Shown here piece after piece: positions 43,701-55,060 of a stretch of 64,000 nt of DNA. This DNA is from Macrotis lagotis (Eukaryota > Chordata > Mammalia > Peramelemorphia > Peramelidae). Location of the stretch: NCBI RefSeq assembly GCF_037893015.1, contig NC_133660.1:161628937-161692936 (forward strand), written 5' to 3'. The position numbers and the translations under genes are program-made. Numbering within the stretch: position 1 is the first letter of the stretch; each line of letters begins with the position of its first letter. Under the pieces are notes generated by a model. It had not been told where the DNA came from and searched no databases. It saw only the letters and a program-made list of their open reading frames with translations.

Positions 43701-44338
43701 CTTGAGGGAGAGAACATCTTTGTCCATTATTAGTTACTGAGATGAAAGCAATGTGTTTCAAAAATCTTATCCACCCAACTTAACACACAATAGTATATAT
43801 ACTCAACTATTTCTCCTATTTTGCTTCTTTGAATTGGCAGTGGTTCTACTGAGAGAGCCAGTATCATTACTGCAGCCATCCTTTTTCTTTCTCTTCAAAG
43901 CTTATCTTCTAGGGACATTCTGGTGATTAATGAAAATATTACTATGACATACCACTTTTTTTCTTAAGTAAGATGAATTAATTAAAATGCCACAGAGAAT
44001 GGAAAAAATTAATCCCATCCATCATCAGCATAATGGAATAGACTTAGAAGAAAGGGTAAAAAACTTTCCAGGGGCTGGCAAGTCATTCAATTCTCCTCCC
44101 CAGCAGGGCAATAGCTAAGCTATAGAAAGGCAGGTTTTGGCATGTATTAGAAAGCCTGAGAAGGGAAATCAAATAATTAAGATAAAGTAAAATCTAATTT
44201 GCCTTGATGAAAATTAGACCTTATAAAGCTTAACTTTCTATCTGTTAAAAAACAAAAAGCACATAATTTTGATTTCCAAATGCTGGGCAGGAACAACAAT
44301 CAAAATAAAAGTATTGAGATAATTCTCTGTATTTTTTT
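40701..44338. other. 3.6 kb with no recognised gene or clear repeat
   Basis: The longest repeat-poor stretch. A CORE-SINE-like piece may lie at 43440-43510 ('cctgcaaaatgaagactcca'). Minus frames of 108 codons (42218-42544), 80 (41250-41492) and 76 (42869-43099) are unrecognised. No splice-bounded exon could be argued. This is the best region in which to look for conservation. Confidence 0.45.
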
Positions 44339-44354
44339 TAGATAAATATTTGGA

Positions 44355-44519
44355 GGGGGCGGTTAGGTGGCACAGTGGATAAAGCACCAGCCCTGGAGTC
44401 AGGAGTACCTGGGTTCAAATCCAGTCTCAGACACTTAATAATTACCTAGCTGTGTGGCCTTGGGCAAGCCACTTAAACCCCATTTGCCTTACAAAAACCT
44501 AAAAAAAAAAAATGATGTG
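44355..44519 (+). mobile_element. Family A SINE
   Basis: Duplication tagataaatatttgga at 44339-44354 and 44520-44535, 16 bases exact. Nearly intact. Confidence 0.97.
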
Positions 44520-44546
44520 TAGATAAATATTTGGAAATTAAATCAC

Positions 44547-44820
44547 TTTTTTTAGGGGGGGGGCTTTTGCAAGGCAATGGGTTTAAGTGACTTGTCCACA
44601 GTCATACAGCTAAGTAATCATTATCTGAGGTCAAATTTGAACTCAGGGGGCAGCTAGGTGGTGCAGTGGATAAAGCACCGGCACTGGAGTCAGGAGTACC
44701 TGGGTTCAAATCCGGTCTCAGACACTTAATAATTACCTAGCCGTGTGGCCTTGGGCAAGCCACTTAACCCATTTGCCTTGCAAAAAAACCTAAAAAAAAT
44801 TTTGAACTCAGGTCCTGGGG
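44547..44820 (-). mobile_element. Family A SINE split by a younger SINE
   Basis: 44547-44645 and 44801-44820 are one minus copy, cut at the B-box-like TTTGAACTCA by the insertion at 44646. It is 5'-truncated after 'ggtcctggggaaaag'. Confidence 0.93.
44646..44800 (+). mobile_element. Family A SINE nested in a SINE
   Basis: Target duplication tttgaactca at 44636-44645 and 44801-44810. With 44355-44519 it gives a +/-/+ trio within 470 bases. Confidence 0.97.
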
Positions 44821-44864
44821 AAAAGAAGGGTTCTAGACAGAAAGAGATAGCAAAAACACATTGT

Positions 44865-45010
44865 GAAAAAAGACCTTAGAAAATCATCCAGCCAACATCC
44901 CTCCTTTTAGAGATGAGAAAAATTGAGGTCCAGAGGAATTAAGGGAATCGGCCAAGGTTGATTAAGAATCAGGACTAGAACCTAGGCCTCTTTATTTCCA
45001 TTCAAGAATT
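44865..45010 (-). mobile_element. MIR/CORE-like SINE, minus strand
   Basis: 'tagagatgagaaaaattgag' and 'gtccagaggaattaagggaa' fit the minus CORE-SINE. Diverged. Confidence 0.6.
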
Positions 45011-45469
45011 TCTTTGTCTTCTTACACCTCTTTATTCCTTAAAAGCATTACAACTGTCATTACAATGGAATATTAAATATGATAAAATATTTCTCAGTTT
45101 AGGATGATACCCTGCTTCAAACACTATTAATAAATTTTAGCTGATGAGACAGTGAGTCCTTGGTTCCTTATCTTAGTAAAGGGATTCACCCTATAGTTCC
45201 TCTCAATTCTTTGATGTATGTATTATTCACAACTTTTCTCCTTCAGTCTTCCCAATTCCATTTTCCAATTGAACCTGTAAACCTTATGAATAACTCCTAC
45301 CTGTGTTTTGTAGACTAGATTTGTATTCCAGCTGGCTTATTTCAGTGTATTCCCCTATGATGGTAGGATTTAAAAGCAGGGAAGTGACTGCAAACAATTC
45401 TCTTTTATAGTAATCTCAGCTGACTATTCCTAAAAGCTGTGGGGTTGATCTTTTTTTCTTTTTCTTTTT
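45011..45469. other. No feature recognised
   Basis: Mixed composition; no support for gene or repeat. Confidence 0.5.
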
Positions 45470-45629
45470 TTAGTTGTTTTTTTTTTTTTGCAAGGCAATG
45501 AATGGGGTTATCAAGTGGCTTCCCCAAGGCCACACGGCTAGGTAATTATTAAGCGTCAGAGGCTGGATTTGAACTCAGGTACTCCTGACTCCAGGGCCAG
45601 TGCTCTAACCACTGTGTCACCTAGCTACC
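45470..45629 (-). mobile_element. Family A SINE, linked copy 2
   Basis: Its head joins 'ccattgccttttt' at the same base as copy 1 (28040/28041). No matching duplication exists on its left, unlike copy 1. It has a long T/C tail. Confidence 0.93.
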
Positions 45630-45795
45630 CCCCCCATTGCCTTTTTATGATCATTTTAAGGAATTTGTACTTACAAGGAAAATGGCTCTTTTTGACTATT
45701 GTTATATCATTGGGTCTGCATTTTTTATTCTGTAAAATAGGAATGATGATTCTTTTGCTATCAGCTTTAAAGGGTTTTGAATAAAGTGTGATGAC
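45630..45795 (+). repeat. Segment duplicated from (or to) 28041-28205
   Basis: Near-identical to the flank of copy 1. Ends at 'aataaagtgtgatga', then diverges. The homologous 71-codon frames at 27979 and 45569 reflect this duplication, not a gene. Confidence 0.9.
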
Positions 45796-46483
45796 CTTGT
45801 TTTAAAATTCCTTGTGTGCTCTGGGGCAGGTGAGAGGCAGCCCACTGAGAAGGGGGTAGAGTAGGGGACACTGAAAGCTAAGGACAGGAGGCCAGTTCTC
45901 ACTCTTGTTGAACCAGACAAAATAAGCAGCTCCTTACTGAACAGTGAACATCCTACCCATGCACTGAATTTTTATTTTTCTCAAAATTTCAGATTCCTTA
46001 GTTTTAAAAATAATAATCTACTACCACATCAATGGATTAATGCTTTTCCTACATTTAAATAAACTGATCCTCTTTCTTCAACCAAATCCCCCTTTCACTT
46101 TTTCTAGGACAAAATCTTCACTTTGCTTTTTTAAAAAGCCACTGTGGATCTTCTCATATTGTAGAGATCAAAAGAAAACACCTAAGACAATGGGAGAATG
46201 TATACTATTGAAGGACTGCAAATAGTCACTCTAAGGTGACTACAATTTTATTTGGGAGAAGGAGGGAAGGAAAGGTAAATCAGAGGTCTGATCCCTTTTT
46301 GGAGGTTTTAGTTTTGGTCCACTAGTTAAAGACAACAACTACCATGACCTAGAGATACTTCTTTGGATCTAAGTATCCTCAACAGTAAAATAAAAGGGTT
46401 GGTCTAAAGGGTTCCAAAGGTACTTCCTAGCTTTAAATTCATGATGTGATATAAAACTAAACCACTCCAGGACATCTCTTGCA
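45796..46483. other. No gene recognised
   Basis: 46350-46450 has a degraded CORE-SINE-like 3' part ('aacagtaaaataaaagggtt'). Otherwise nothing. Confidence 0.45.
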
Positions 46484-46745
46484 GCTAGGTGGCACAGTAC
46501 ATAGAGTGTTGCACCTGAAGTCAGTAAGACTAGAGTTCAAATATAGCTTCTGTCACTGATTAGTTATACGACCTTGGGCAAGTCACATACATAACCTTGG
46601 TCTACCTTAGTTTCTTCATCTGTTTAATTTGGATAATAAAATAACATCAATCTTCAGTATTATTGTAAGGATCAAATGAGATAGCATACATAATTTGCAA
46701 ACACTGAAGCACTTTATAAAAGCTAGTTATTATATAGTTGTTGTT
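46484..46745 (+). mobile_element. Full-length MIR/CORE-like SINE
   Basis: Head 'gcagctaggtggcacagtac', core 'acgaccttgggcaagtcac', 'agtttcttcatctgtttaat' and 3' part 'gcactttataaaagctagtt' are all in order. Confidence 0.88.
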
Positions 46746-46880
46746 ACTATTATTTTAATCTCTCTCCATCTCCTTTTCCCTTCTTCCTTTTTCTTCCCAT
46801 TCTTGTTGAAGAAGTAATGGGAAGGATTGAGAAAATGGAGAAATGAAACAACTACAATTATTTCTTCTACCTCAAATTCT

Positions 46881-47036
46881 TTTTTTTTTAGTTTTTTTGC
46901 AAGGCAATGAGGTTAAGTGGCTTGCCCAATGCCATACAGCAAGGTAATTATTTAGTGTCTGAGGCTGGATTTGAACTCAGGTACTCCTGACTCCAGGACC
47001 AGTGTTCTATCCACTGAGCCACTCAGCTGCCCTCAC
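46881..47036 (-). mobile_element. Family A SINE
   Basis: Exact 14-bp duplication ctacctcaaattct at 46867-46880 and 47037-47050. Confidence 0.96.
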
Positions 47037-47050
47037 CTACCTCAAATTCT

Positions 47051-47709
47051 GTTGCTGAATTTCAACTACCAAAGACCTCAGATTAGGTGGTCAGTCATTG
47101 TTTATTCAAGAAATGGGATAGCTAAGCAAAATTGTAATTGTAATAGTCTCTTTAAACTTGCTTCCTTCTAATAAAAGCATCAGGGGGAATTTAGAGAAGA
47201 CTAGCAAATGATTCTAGAACTAGAGGAAATTATATTGTAAGACAAAAAAAAATCTGAGCACCTGCATTATAGGCTGGGTAAAGAATGCCATTTAGTAAAA
47301 ATATTTGAAAAATGTGACTACCAGTGGAGAAAATGAAGTGACCAAAAGGTGACATATAAGCAAGACCAATAAAATAAAGCTGCCTAAAAGAAAAATAGAT
47401 TTTGTATTGCTTTTAGGAAGGTGATAAAAATTCCCTTGCATGAGTCATAGAAAATTATATTGAGTCAGGCTTTCCAAAACATCCAGAAAAGGATTGCATT
47501 GTTTTGCTCTGGGGGAGGGAATAGTTTTAGATGATGGCTGGTGAGGGTTGGAGGAGAGAGGAGATAAGTGTTGAGCTAGCACATTTGACCCTAGTTCTCA
47601 GGGAGACAATTTGCTCATAAATAATACTTTAAGAAAAAATACAAAATCTCACAAAGGAGAAAATTTGGATAGGAAAAGTAGTTATAACATCTCTCTAATA
47701 TTATATATA

Positions 47710-47750
<41 letters not shown>

Positions 47751-48107
47751 TTTAGTTTTTGCTTTGCCAAAGAATGCAAAAACAAAACAATTCAGTGAAC
47801 AAAAATCAATTAATGGATTTCAGTATTATTCATCTTGATGATTTCCCCAACAATTTGAAGTAGAATTCATAACTCTTTCTGGACATCATTGTAGGAAGGC
47901 ACATTTAGTCCTCATTATTCAGTGAAGTAAGTGATATTTTCTAGCATTATGGGGAATGAGATACTTCCCCCTAAGACAACATTTCCAGACAAGTTAATTT
48001 TAAAAAGCTAATTTTAGTGGAAAACATTTAAAATAGATAGTTTATCTATTTATCTTATCCAGAAGATACTGAACATTAGAAGTTGGGATCATAGTGCAAG
48101 ACCTTGA
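47051..48107. other. No gene; one TA tract
   Basis: (TA)n at 47698-47748. The 75-codon frame crossing it (47611-47838) is low complexity. Confidence 0.5.
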
Positions 48108-48308
48108 GAAGTAGTATTTATATAATGGATAGGATACTGGATTGGGAGTTAGGAAGATCTGAGTTCAAATTCCACTCCAAATAGTAGCTGTGTGCGATCC
48201 TAGGAAATTCATCTTTCCTCTCCCCTCTTTGATTCAATTTCTTTATCTGTGAAATGAGTGGGTTGGCCTGTAAGGCCTCTTCCAGCTCTAAATCTATGAT
48301 CCTATGAT
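48108..48308 (+). mobile_element. MIR/CORE-like SINE
   Basis: 'ggataggatactggattggg', 'gtgtgcgatcctaggaaatt', 'tttctttatctgtgaaatga' and 'aggcctcttccagctctaaa' follow the family order. Confidence 0.8.
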
Positions 48309-49582
48309 AATTTAATATCAATAATTATAAAACTAATTATTTGAAGTATTTGCTATTCTTAGAGCTACTATAATAAATAAGATTTGTATGGCTTTAAGCC
48401 CCAACACTGAATCAGTTGAGATGTATTCTTGTGTTTATCTTTATAGTTTTTCTATCATCTCTCTGTCAGACTGTCAAGCAGTAAGTCTTATTGCTGACAG
48501 GACTGTCTACCTAGCAATCTTGTCCCATCTTTCTAATTTATACCTTCTAATAATATTTGAACTAAGAAATGAGATAACTCAACCATGTTAGAAACATATG
48601 TCTTCTGGGAAAACCACATTAGGTTTGGTGCTAGGGCATCATGACAACTATTTTATAGTTGCTCACAAAGAGTTTAAAAAAAAAACTTTCCCCTTTTCCT
48701 TGGCTGAATGCCATAGAACTGAAACTGCTCAGATAAGGGACTTCCAGATAAATGAAATGTGTTTCCATGGGGAAAAAGAAAGATTAAAAAGATGGCTTCT
48801 ATCTCTTTAATTTGCAACACAAAGCATCAACTTCATTGTACAGTACCTGAAGCATCAGTGCTCAGAAATTCATCATGAACATGCGGCGTGAGTTTAATAT
48901 CCTCCGTAGTCATGCTTTTTGCCAAATGTTACTGAAATAAAAAGTACAGCGGGCAAATCTATGATCACCAGGCTTATGAAATCAGATACACACTTATATT
49001 CTCCAGGCCGTTCCGTGTCCCGTGCCTCATGAAAGGAAGCACCGCCCCTTTCTTTATTATATTGGTGCACAGAGCATATGATAAAAAAAAAAGAGAAGAC
49101 AGAGCATAGAGAAAGGGATACCTGTAATGAAACACGACCAACATGACTACCTTCCCCAGAACACGAAAACAACACATCCACTGAATATGAGCCTGCCTCA
49201 TACCCCTATTCCCTGTACCTCTGAGGAGGGGAACTCACTGTACTGTGCACAACTCAGAAAAAAGACAGGGTTCAGAGCTGACATTTTCCTGCACATTGAC
49301 AGAGGCAATGTGGCTATTGTTTGTCATCCCTTAATCCCCATAAGTATGCAAAGGAAAATATACCTTGCTGAACTTACAACCCACACGTATCTCATTTATT
49401 TAAATATCAAAATGATCTCTATCACCTTGATATGTGTGTTCTGTTTCTCATGGTTCAATTTATCACAGTACTTCTGGGGTGAAAGGAAAAGGTTTATAAA
49501 TGAAGATAATAACAATAATATCTATTTTATCTTTAGCTGATTTTTTAACTCAGAAACTCAGTTTCACAGAATTGATTTACTG
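48309..49582. other. Repeat-poor stretch with above-average CpG
   Basis: About 1.27 kb with no interspersed repeat and several CpGs at 48880-49140, which is rare elsewhere in the window. It contains the window's longest open frame (49127-49540, 137 codons), without recognisable domains, and a possible minus-strand exon at 48847-48931. Confidence 0.45.
48847..48931 (-). other. Candidate small exon, minus strand
   Basis: Read on the minus strand, GTACTTTTTATTTCAG ends at 48932 as a good acceptor, and GTACTG starts at 48846 after CAG as a fair donor. The enclosed 85 bases have stops in every frame upstream. An ATG at 48913-48911 opens 22 codons plus one base to the donor, so it could only be a first coding exon. 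The peptide is not one I recognise. A chance pair of splice-like sites is quite possible. Confidence 0.2.
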
Positions 49583-49801
49583 GGGGGAAGAGAGAGAGGC
49601 AGGCAAAAAGAGGAAGGAGAAAGAAGAGGAGGAGAAAGAAGATGGAGGAGGAGGAGGAAGGGGAGGAAGAGGAAGAAGAGGAACAGGAAGAAGAAGAGGA
49701 AGTGGAAGAGGAACAGGAAGAAGAAGAAGAAGAAGAAGAAGGAAGAGGAGGAGGAGGAAGAGGAGGAGGAGGAGGAAAGAGAAAAGGAAAGGGAGAAAGG
49801 T
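49583..49801 (+). repeat. Purine-only strand, GAA/GGA-rich
   Basis: About 220 bases of nearly pure A/G on the + strand, built from GAGGAA, GAAGAA and GGAGGA units. The 119-codon Arg/Glu/Gly frame on + and the Ser/Leu/Phe frames on - are low-complexity readings of it. Confidence 0.95.
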
Positions 49802-50589
49802 AGGTTCTGGGCTAACATACAAAGAGAAAAGATATTCATGGAAATATAAAATATATTAAAAGTCAATTTTCCATTTAGCTGTATTACCAGTTTTAACACA
49901 TTTCTATTTCAATTTTTTTTCCCTTTTGAAACAATGTATTTCAAAACTGCAACACAGAGAGTAATTTTGAACAAGGTTGCTTCCTAGACTATGTCCTTCA
50001 TTATTTCTGGTTCCATCTTCTTTTTCTTCTAATTTCTCTTTGGTGTTGTTGCTTTGAGGTATCACCCTCCTTGCTTTTATAACTTAAAAATTACATGTTT
50101 TTTCCTTTTAGATTTTCATTGAGTCTTCTTTTTAATGTTTTAGCACCCTTTTAGACCTCTGGAATTTAGGTAGTCTCTGCTATATCATTGTTTCCATTAA
50201 GCATTTTTCTTGAGAGGCAGTCTGGTATTGTAGATAAAGTGACAGACAAGAAGTCCTGGGTTCAAGTTTATCCTCTTTGTCACCCTCGGCAGGGGACTTA
50301 ATCTTTCAGGGCCCCAGGAAATTCTTTAAAACTCCAATTTTCAATTGATGGTCTAAATTTTACATATGGCCATGTTTTACATACCTAAACGATTCACTTT
50401 ATACATTGCTGCTTGTTTCTGAGTATTCAATTTATTCCCTCATTTCATTTTATATTATCAATCTTTTTCATCTTCTTTTACATTGTCCTGTGATTTTTTT
50501 CAGATTCTTTTTGAAAAGTGATTATTTCTCCCACTGTGTTCTTTAAATCAAGAAGACAGAACTTACTTGTTTTTTAAAAAAAATTCTTT
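49802..50589. other. Mostly unrecognised; MIR piece
   Basis: 50214-50340 (+) is CORE-SINE-like ('gaggcagtctggtattgtag', 'aagtcctgggttcaagttta'). The remainder is T-rich and featureless. Confidence 0.5.
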
Positions 50590-51003
50590 TTATTTATTTA
50601 TTTTGTTATATCTTTATTGATAGCTTTATATCATCTTAATTTTAAAATATATCCTTCCTCCTGCCCTGACCAGTAAGCCATACCTTATATTTTGTTCAAC
50701 TAATGAAGAAAAAATGGCACAGCAAAACAAATTCACACATAACCCATGGGGGAGATATGCAATATTCTAAACCCACAGTCTTCTATCTCTTTGTAAAGAT
50801 GGGAAGGAGATTCATTTTCTGAGCTCTCCATCAGAGTCATTATAATAACACAATATCTACAGTTTCTTCTTGTTGTTTCAGTTTATACCCTTGTGATCAA
50901 TATGTATATAATTTTCCTGGTTCTGTTTATTTCACTCTGCATCAATTTCTTCCATCTTTTCTTGAGAAATATTAACAGAATCCTAAGTGTTGCACCATTT
51001 CTA
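50590..51003 (-). mobile_element. LINE-1 3' fragment, minus strand
   Basis: The complement of 'gatgcagagtgaaataaaca' and 'gaaccaggaaaa' (about 50910-50948) is LINE-1 ORF2. Leftward, the 3' UTR runs to about 50590. Confidence 0.75.
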
Positions 51004-51021
51004 TGAAAAGTTCTGTGTTTG

Positions 51022-51675
51022 CCACTGGGCCTATACCCTGAAGAGATGATGAAAAAGGATAAAAACATCACTTGTACAAAAATATTCAGAACAGCCCTGT
51101 TTGTAATAGCAAAGAATTGGAAATCAAGTAAATGTTCTTCAATTAGGGAATGGCTTAGCAAACTGTGGTATATGTATGTCATAGAACACTATTGTTCTAT
51201 TAGAAACCAGGAGGGATGGGATTTCAGGGAAGCCTGGAGGGATTTGCATGAACTGATGCTGAGTGAGATGAGCAGAAAACACTGTACACCCTCACAGCAA
51301 CATGGGGGTGATGATCAACTTTGATGAACTTGCTTATTCAGTCAGTGCAACAAACAGGGACAATTTGGGGCTGTCTGCAATGGAGAATACCATCCGTGTC
51401 CAGAGAAAGAACTGTGGAGTTTGAACAAAGATCAAGGACTATTACTTTTAATTTAGGAAAAAACCTGATATCTTATTGTCTGATCTTGCTATCTCTTTAA
51501 GTTTATGTTTCTTCCTTTAGAACATGATTTCTCTTTCATCACATTCAATTTGGATCTATGTATACCATGGAAATAATGTAAAGACTGGCAATTTTCCTTC
51601 TGTGGGGGGTGGGGGGTGGGGGGGAAAGAAGTAAGGGAAAATTGTAAAACTCAAAATAAATAAAATCTTTTAAAA
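51022..51675 (+). mobile_element. 5'-truncated LINE-1
   Basis: Target duplication aaaagttctgtgtttg (51006-51021) and aaaagttctgtatttg (about 51676-51691). It carries the ORF2 C-terminus in a frame open to 51324 with the '...EWLSKLWYMY...' type segment, then 3' UTR with three G6-G7 runs (51604-51624) and an A-rich end. Confidence 0.92.
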
Positions 51676-51691
51676 AAAGTTCTGTATTTGT

Positions 51692-52874
51692 AACTTCCAC
51701 CCCTCTTTCATTGGTATGATGGGGGTAAACTCACAATAGGTGAATTTAATGCTTTTAAGCTTATTGTTTCCTCTGATCCATCAAGTTGGCCTTGGCAAAA
51801 CATAGCTATGCTTCATAAGAGTTTATAACTACTAGATAAAGCATATTCAGGGGCAAAGAGAAAGCCTCCTTATTTATCAAGGCTTCATTTTTGGCTCAGC
51901 TTCCTCCAGTTTCTTTACCTTGCCCTAATTTCCCTCCTTCCCTTCAACATGACTCTTTTTTTTGAGGACATTCTCTTGTGTTTTATTCTTTTCCTTCACC
52001 TACCTTACCCTTATTGCTCTATACAAGTAAAGAAATTTGATGAAATAGTAAGAGCATTTAAAATCAAAAGACTTGGATTGGAGTCTTGGTCCTGTCATTT
52101 AGCTTGGGTAACATTTCTTTTGAACTCAACTTTCTCATCTCTAAAATGAGTCTAATAATGTTTGCACTGTTTTACATCACAGAGGTTCTTTGAGAAAAGC
52201 ATTTCATGAATCTGTCATACAAGTGTAGACTATTTTTATTATTTTGATCCATTCTAGGACCCTTCATCTCCAAGTGATTGTCATAAATTTGAGATCTGAA
52301 ACCCCTTTCTTTAAGACATTAAAATAAAATGTCTCTATGCTACAATTGGGATCAATTAATAAGTGCTTTTCTTATTGAATGAGGAGAGAGAGAGAACTAG
52401 CTTCCTTTTAAGCTCAGTTGATATAATCACATATAAATTGAGGGGCCTAAAACAGAGGTAATAAGATATGAATACCTCTATTAACCCAAGTTAAATTTAC
52501 TGTAAATTTTTCCATGTTAATTTACTGCAAAACTTACTACCATGTTATCCTCTTAACTAAAGGTGACTGATCTCTCTTTAGCATAGAGAACAATGAAAGG
52601 TATCCACTGACCAGCCAAAGATTAGTTAGATCCCTAGTAACCTTTAAAAAGTGAAGTCTGCCAGTATCAGAAGCACTGAAGGAAGGGAATCCTCCTTCAT
52701 ACTTCATAAAAGGATGCCACAGATTAAGAGTAATTTTACAATGAACTTGTTCATGATTTTTTTTACTTCTATTATCTGCCCATTACTTTATGTGACTTAT
52801 CAATTGAGCTGTTTCCAATGAGTTTGGGTAACAGCGAGGCTAAAAGGAAACTCTCCCCATTACCATATCATCAT
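51692..52874. other. Mostly unrecognised; MIR piece
   Basis: 52030-52250 (+) fits a CORE-SINE ('tcttggtcctgtcatttagc', 'tttctcatctctaaaatgag'). No gene. Confidence 0.45.
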
Positions 52875-52888
52875 CAGCAAACAGTATT

Positions 52889-53040
52889 TTTTTTAGGTTT
52901 TTTTTTTCAAGGCAATGGGGTTAAGAGGCTTGCCCAAGGCCACACAGTTAGGTAATTATTAAGTGTCTGAGGCCGGATTTGAACTCCGGTACTCCTGACT
53001 CCAGGGCCGGTGCTCTATCCACTGCGCCACCTAGCTGCCC
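52889..53040 (-). mobile_element. Family A SINE, best preserved minus copy
   Basis: Duplication cagcaaacagtatt / cagaaaacagtatt at 52875-52888 and 53041-53054. The head 'ctgcgccacctagctgcccc' is intact. Confidence 0.96.
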
Positions 53041-53054
53041 CAGAAAACAGTATT

Positions 53055-53464
53055 GATAGTAATTTTGCCACCTATTCTCCTTCTAGGGAGTTTATTACCA
53101 ATTCAAGGGATTGCCTGATATTTTTGTCTAGTAGTAAAACTTTAATATTCTTAATCCTATGATATTTTAATTTAAATGTTGCTATAACATATTTATGTTG
53201 CTTATTATTATTATCAAAATATTTATTACTTATTTTTTAATTTAAATTAAATTTAATTTTTTTAATTTAAAACCAAGATTAACATGAAATCTCAAATCTT
53301 ATATACAACTTATTTCTTTTAAATATACAATAAAGTTATAATGAGCATATATTTTTTCTTTTTCTTCCCTCCCTCCCACTCTAAAGATTAGATACAAATT
53401 AATATATATAAATAATTCTACACATAATTCTAGTTATCAGTTCTTCCATGATGCTTATTATTAA
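53055..53464. other. AT-rich, no feature
   Basis: Contains an AATTTAAATT-rich patch (53230-53275). Nothing else. Confidence 0.5.
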
Positions 53465-53745
53465 TAATAATCATAGCTAGCATTTATGTAGGATCTTAAA
53501 GATGGCAAAACACTTTACCTATGTTATCTTAATATATCTCTGTCAACTCCTGGGAGGTAGGTAGGTACCATTTTTTACCCTCATTTTAAAGATGAGGAAA
53601 CCACAGCTGAGTAATGTTAAGTGACTTGATCACAGTCACAAAATTTCAAACATCTGAGATGGGATTTAAACTTAATTCTTCCTCGCTACCCATTCAACCT
53701 TCTCTTATCTCTTTTACCATATAGCAATCCCCAGAACAGTACTTT
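53465..53745 (-). mobile_element. Full-length MIR/CORE-like SINE, minus strand
   Basis: 'taataatcatagctagcatt' and 'aaacactttacctatgttat' on the left, 'aaagatgaggaaaccacagc' and 'agtgacttgatcacagtcac' on the right. Confidence 0.85.
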
Positions 53746-53949
53746 TTGTCAGGAAGATCTGTTCAGTAATTGTAGCTGATTTGTATTATTATTATTTTTT
53801 AAAACTGGGTCTCTTTCCTTTCATTCAGGTTAAAAATGTTATGATCACATGGGTCTGACCCTCTGTAGGCAACCAAATGACCTTCTAGGTGACCGTGGGA
53901 GAGTTGCCATATCTGTGCCAAAGATAGTGCTGTTTTGTGGGAATACTTT

Positions 53950-54560
53950 CTCCAAAGAAGCTTACATTCTAATGAAGGAGACAAATATTTTATAATTATA
54001 ATACAAAAATAAGTAATTAGAGAGGGGAGGGTACTAGCAAATGAGGAGATCAAGAAAGGCTTCATGTAAAACACAGGACTTGATATGCGTCTTAAAGAGA
54101 GGAATTATATGAGGTTAAGGTGAGGAGGGCATGCTTTGAGGACATCTAGTGCAAAGGTGTAGAGATGGGGATGGATTCTCTTGTATAAGGAATAAGAGAG
54201 GACAGTTTGGCTAAACTGCAGAAAGTGGGAGGGGGAGCAATGTACAATGAGACCAAAAAAGATAAATTTAAGTAAACTTGTAGAGGGTCTTAAAAACTAA
54301 ACAAAGAACTTTTCATTTTATATTTGATCCTAGCAGCAATAAGAGAATTTCTGGCATTTATTATGTAGGGGAATGGCAAAGTTAGATCCTCAACCGGAAA
54401 ATCAGATGACAAGGAAATTTCCTGTACTAATATGGATCTGCAACTCTTCTGGAATCTATCATCTTGCCTTGAAAGGGCTCTAAGAGGTAAAAAAAATTGG
54501 CTGAGAACAGAGGTGATAGATAGGACTTGAATATAACTTGTGCTGACCATGGTGCTGGCT
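53950..54560 (+). mobile_element. Family B repeat
   Basis: 'aagcttacattctaatgaag', 'gatcaagaaaggcttcatgt', 'ggacttgatatgcgtcttaa' and 'tcattttatatttgatccta' follow the family order. Confidence 0.7.
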
Positions 54561-54654
54561 CTATCAACTATGCTACACTGTTTTACATCATTGTTAATAA
54601 AGTCTGCAAAATTCTTCTATTTAATGCCCTTCCTGTTATCAAACCCTTTTTTTT

Positions 54655-55060
54655 CAAATCAGAGACAGTACTGAAAGGAGTAAAAGGTTGAGAGAAGAAC
54701 CAGTCTTTACCCTCATGGAGTCTGAAGTATACTGAAGATTATAACACATTCATGGTCAATTATAATCAGAATAATTCATGATAAGTGAATTTAAGGCACA
54801 GTCTTCTGGGAGATCTAAGAGGGGGAAAAAGCTATTCCCAACTTATTTTTTGATGGTAAGGAATCAGGAAAGGCTCCCTGGAGGAGATGGTATTTGAACA
54901 GGGATTTAAAGAATGAACAAGAATCTAGGGAATAGGGACAGTGTTGGTAGGGGATATTCCTGGGACAGGAAATAGTAGGAGCAAAGGCAGTTCACTGACA
55001 ACTTCTACCCTCAAATTAATGAGGTGAAAAGAAGCCAGGGAAGGGAAGGAATTGGTCACA
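54655..55060 (+). mobile_element. Family B-like repeat
   Basis: 'ccctcatggagtctgaagta', 'aatcaggaaaggctccctgg' and 'ggagatggtatttgaacagg' fit. The 3' part is diverged. Confidence 0.55.

Noticed and set aside
49127..49540. 137-codon + strand frame, the longest in the window
   Set aside because: No recognisable domain, no signal of splice structure, mixed hydrophobicity, and a length within chance for 64 kb. Kept only as part of a repeat-poor stretch.
49500..49899. Arg/Glu/Gly-rich + frame and Ser/Leu/Phe-rich - frames
   Set aside because: Direct readings of a purine-only tract; low complexity on both strands.
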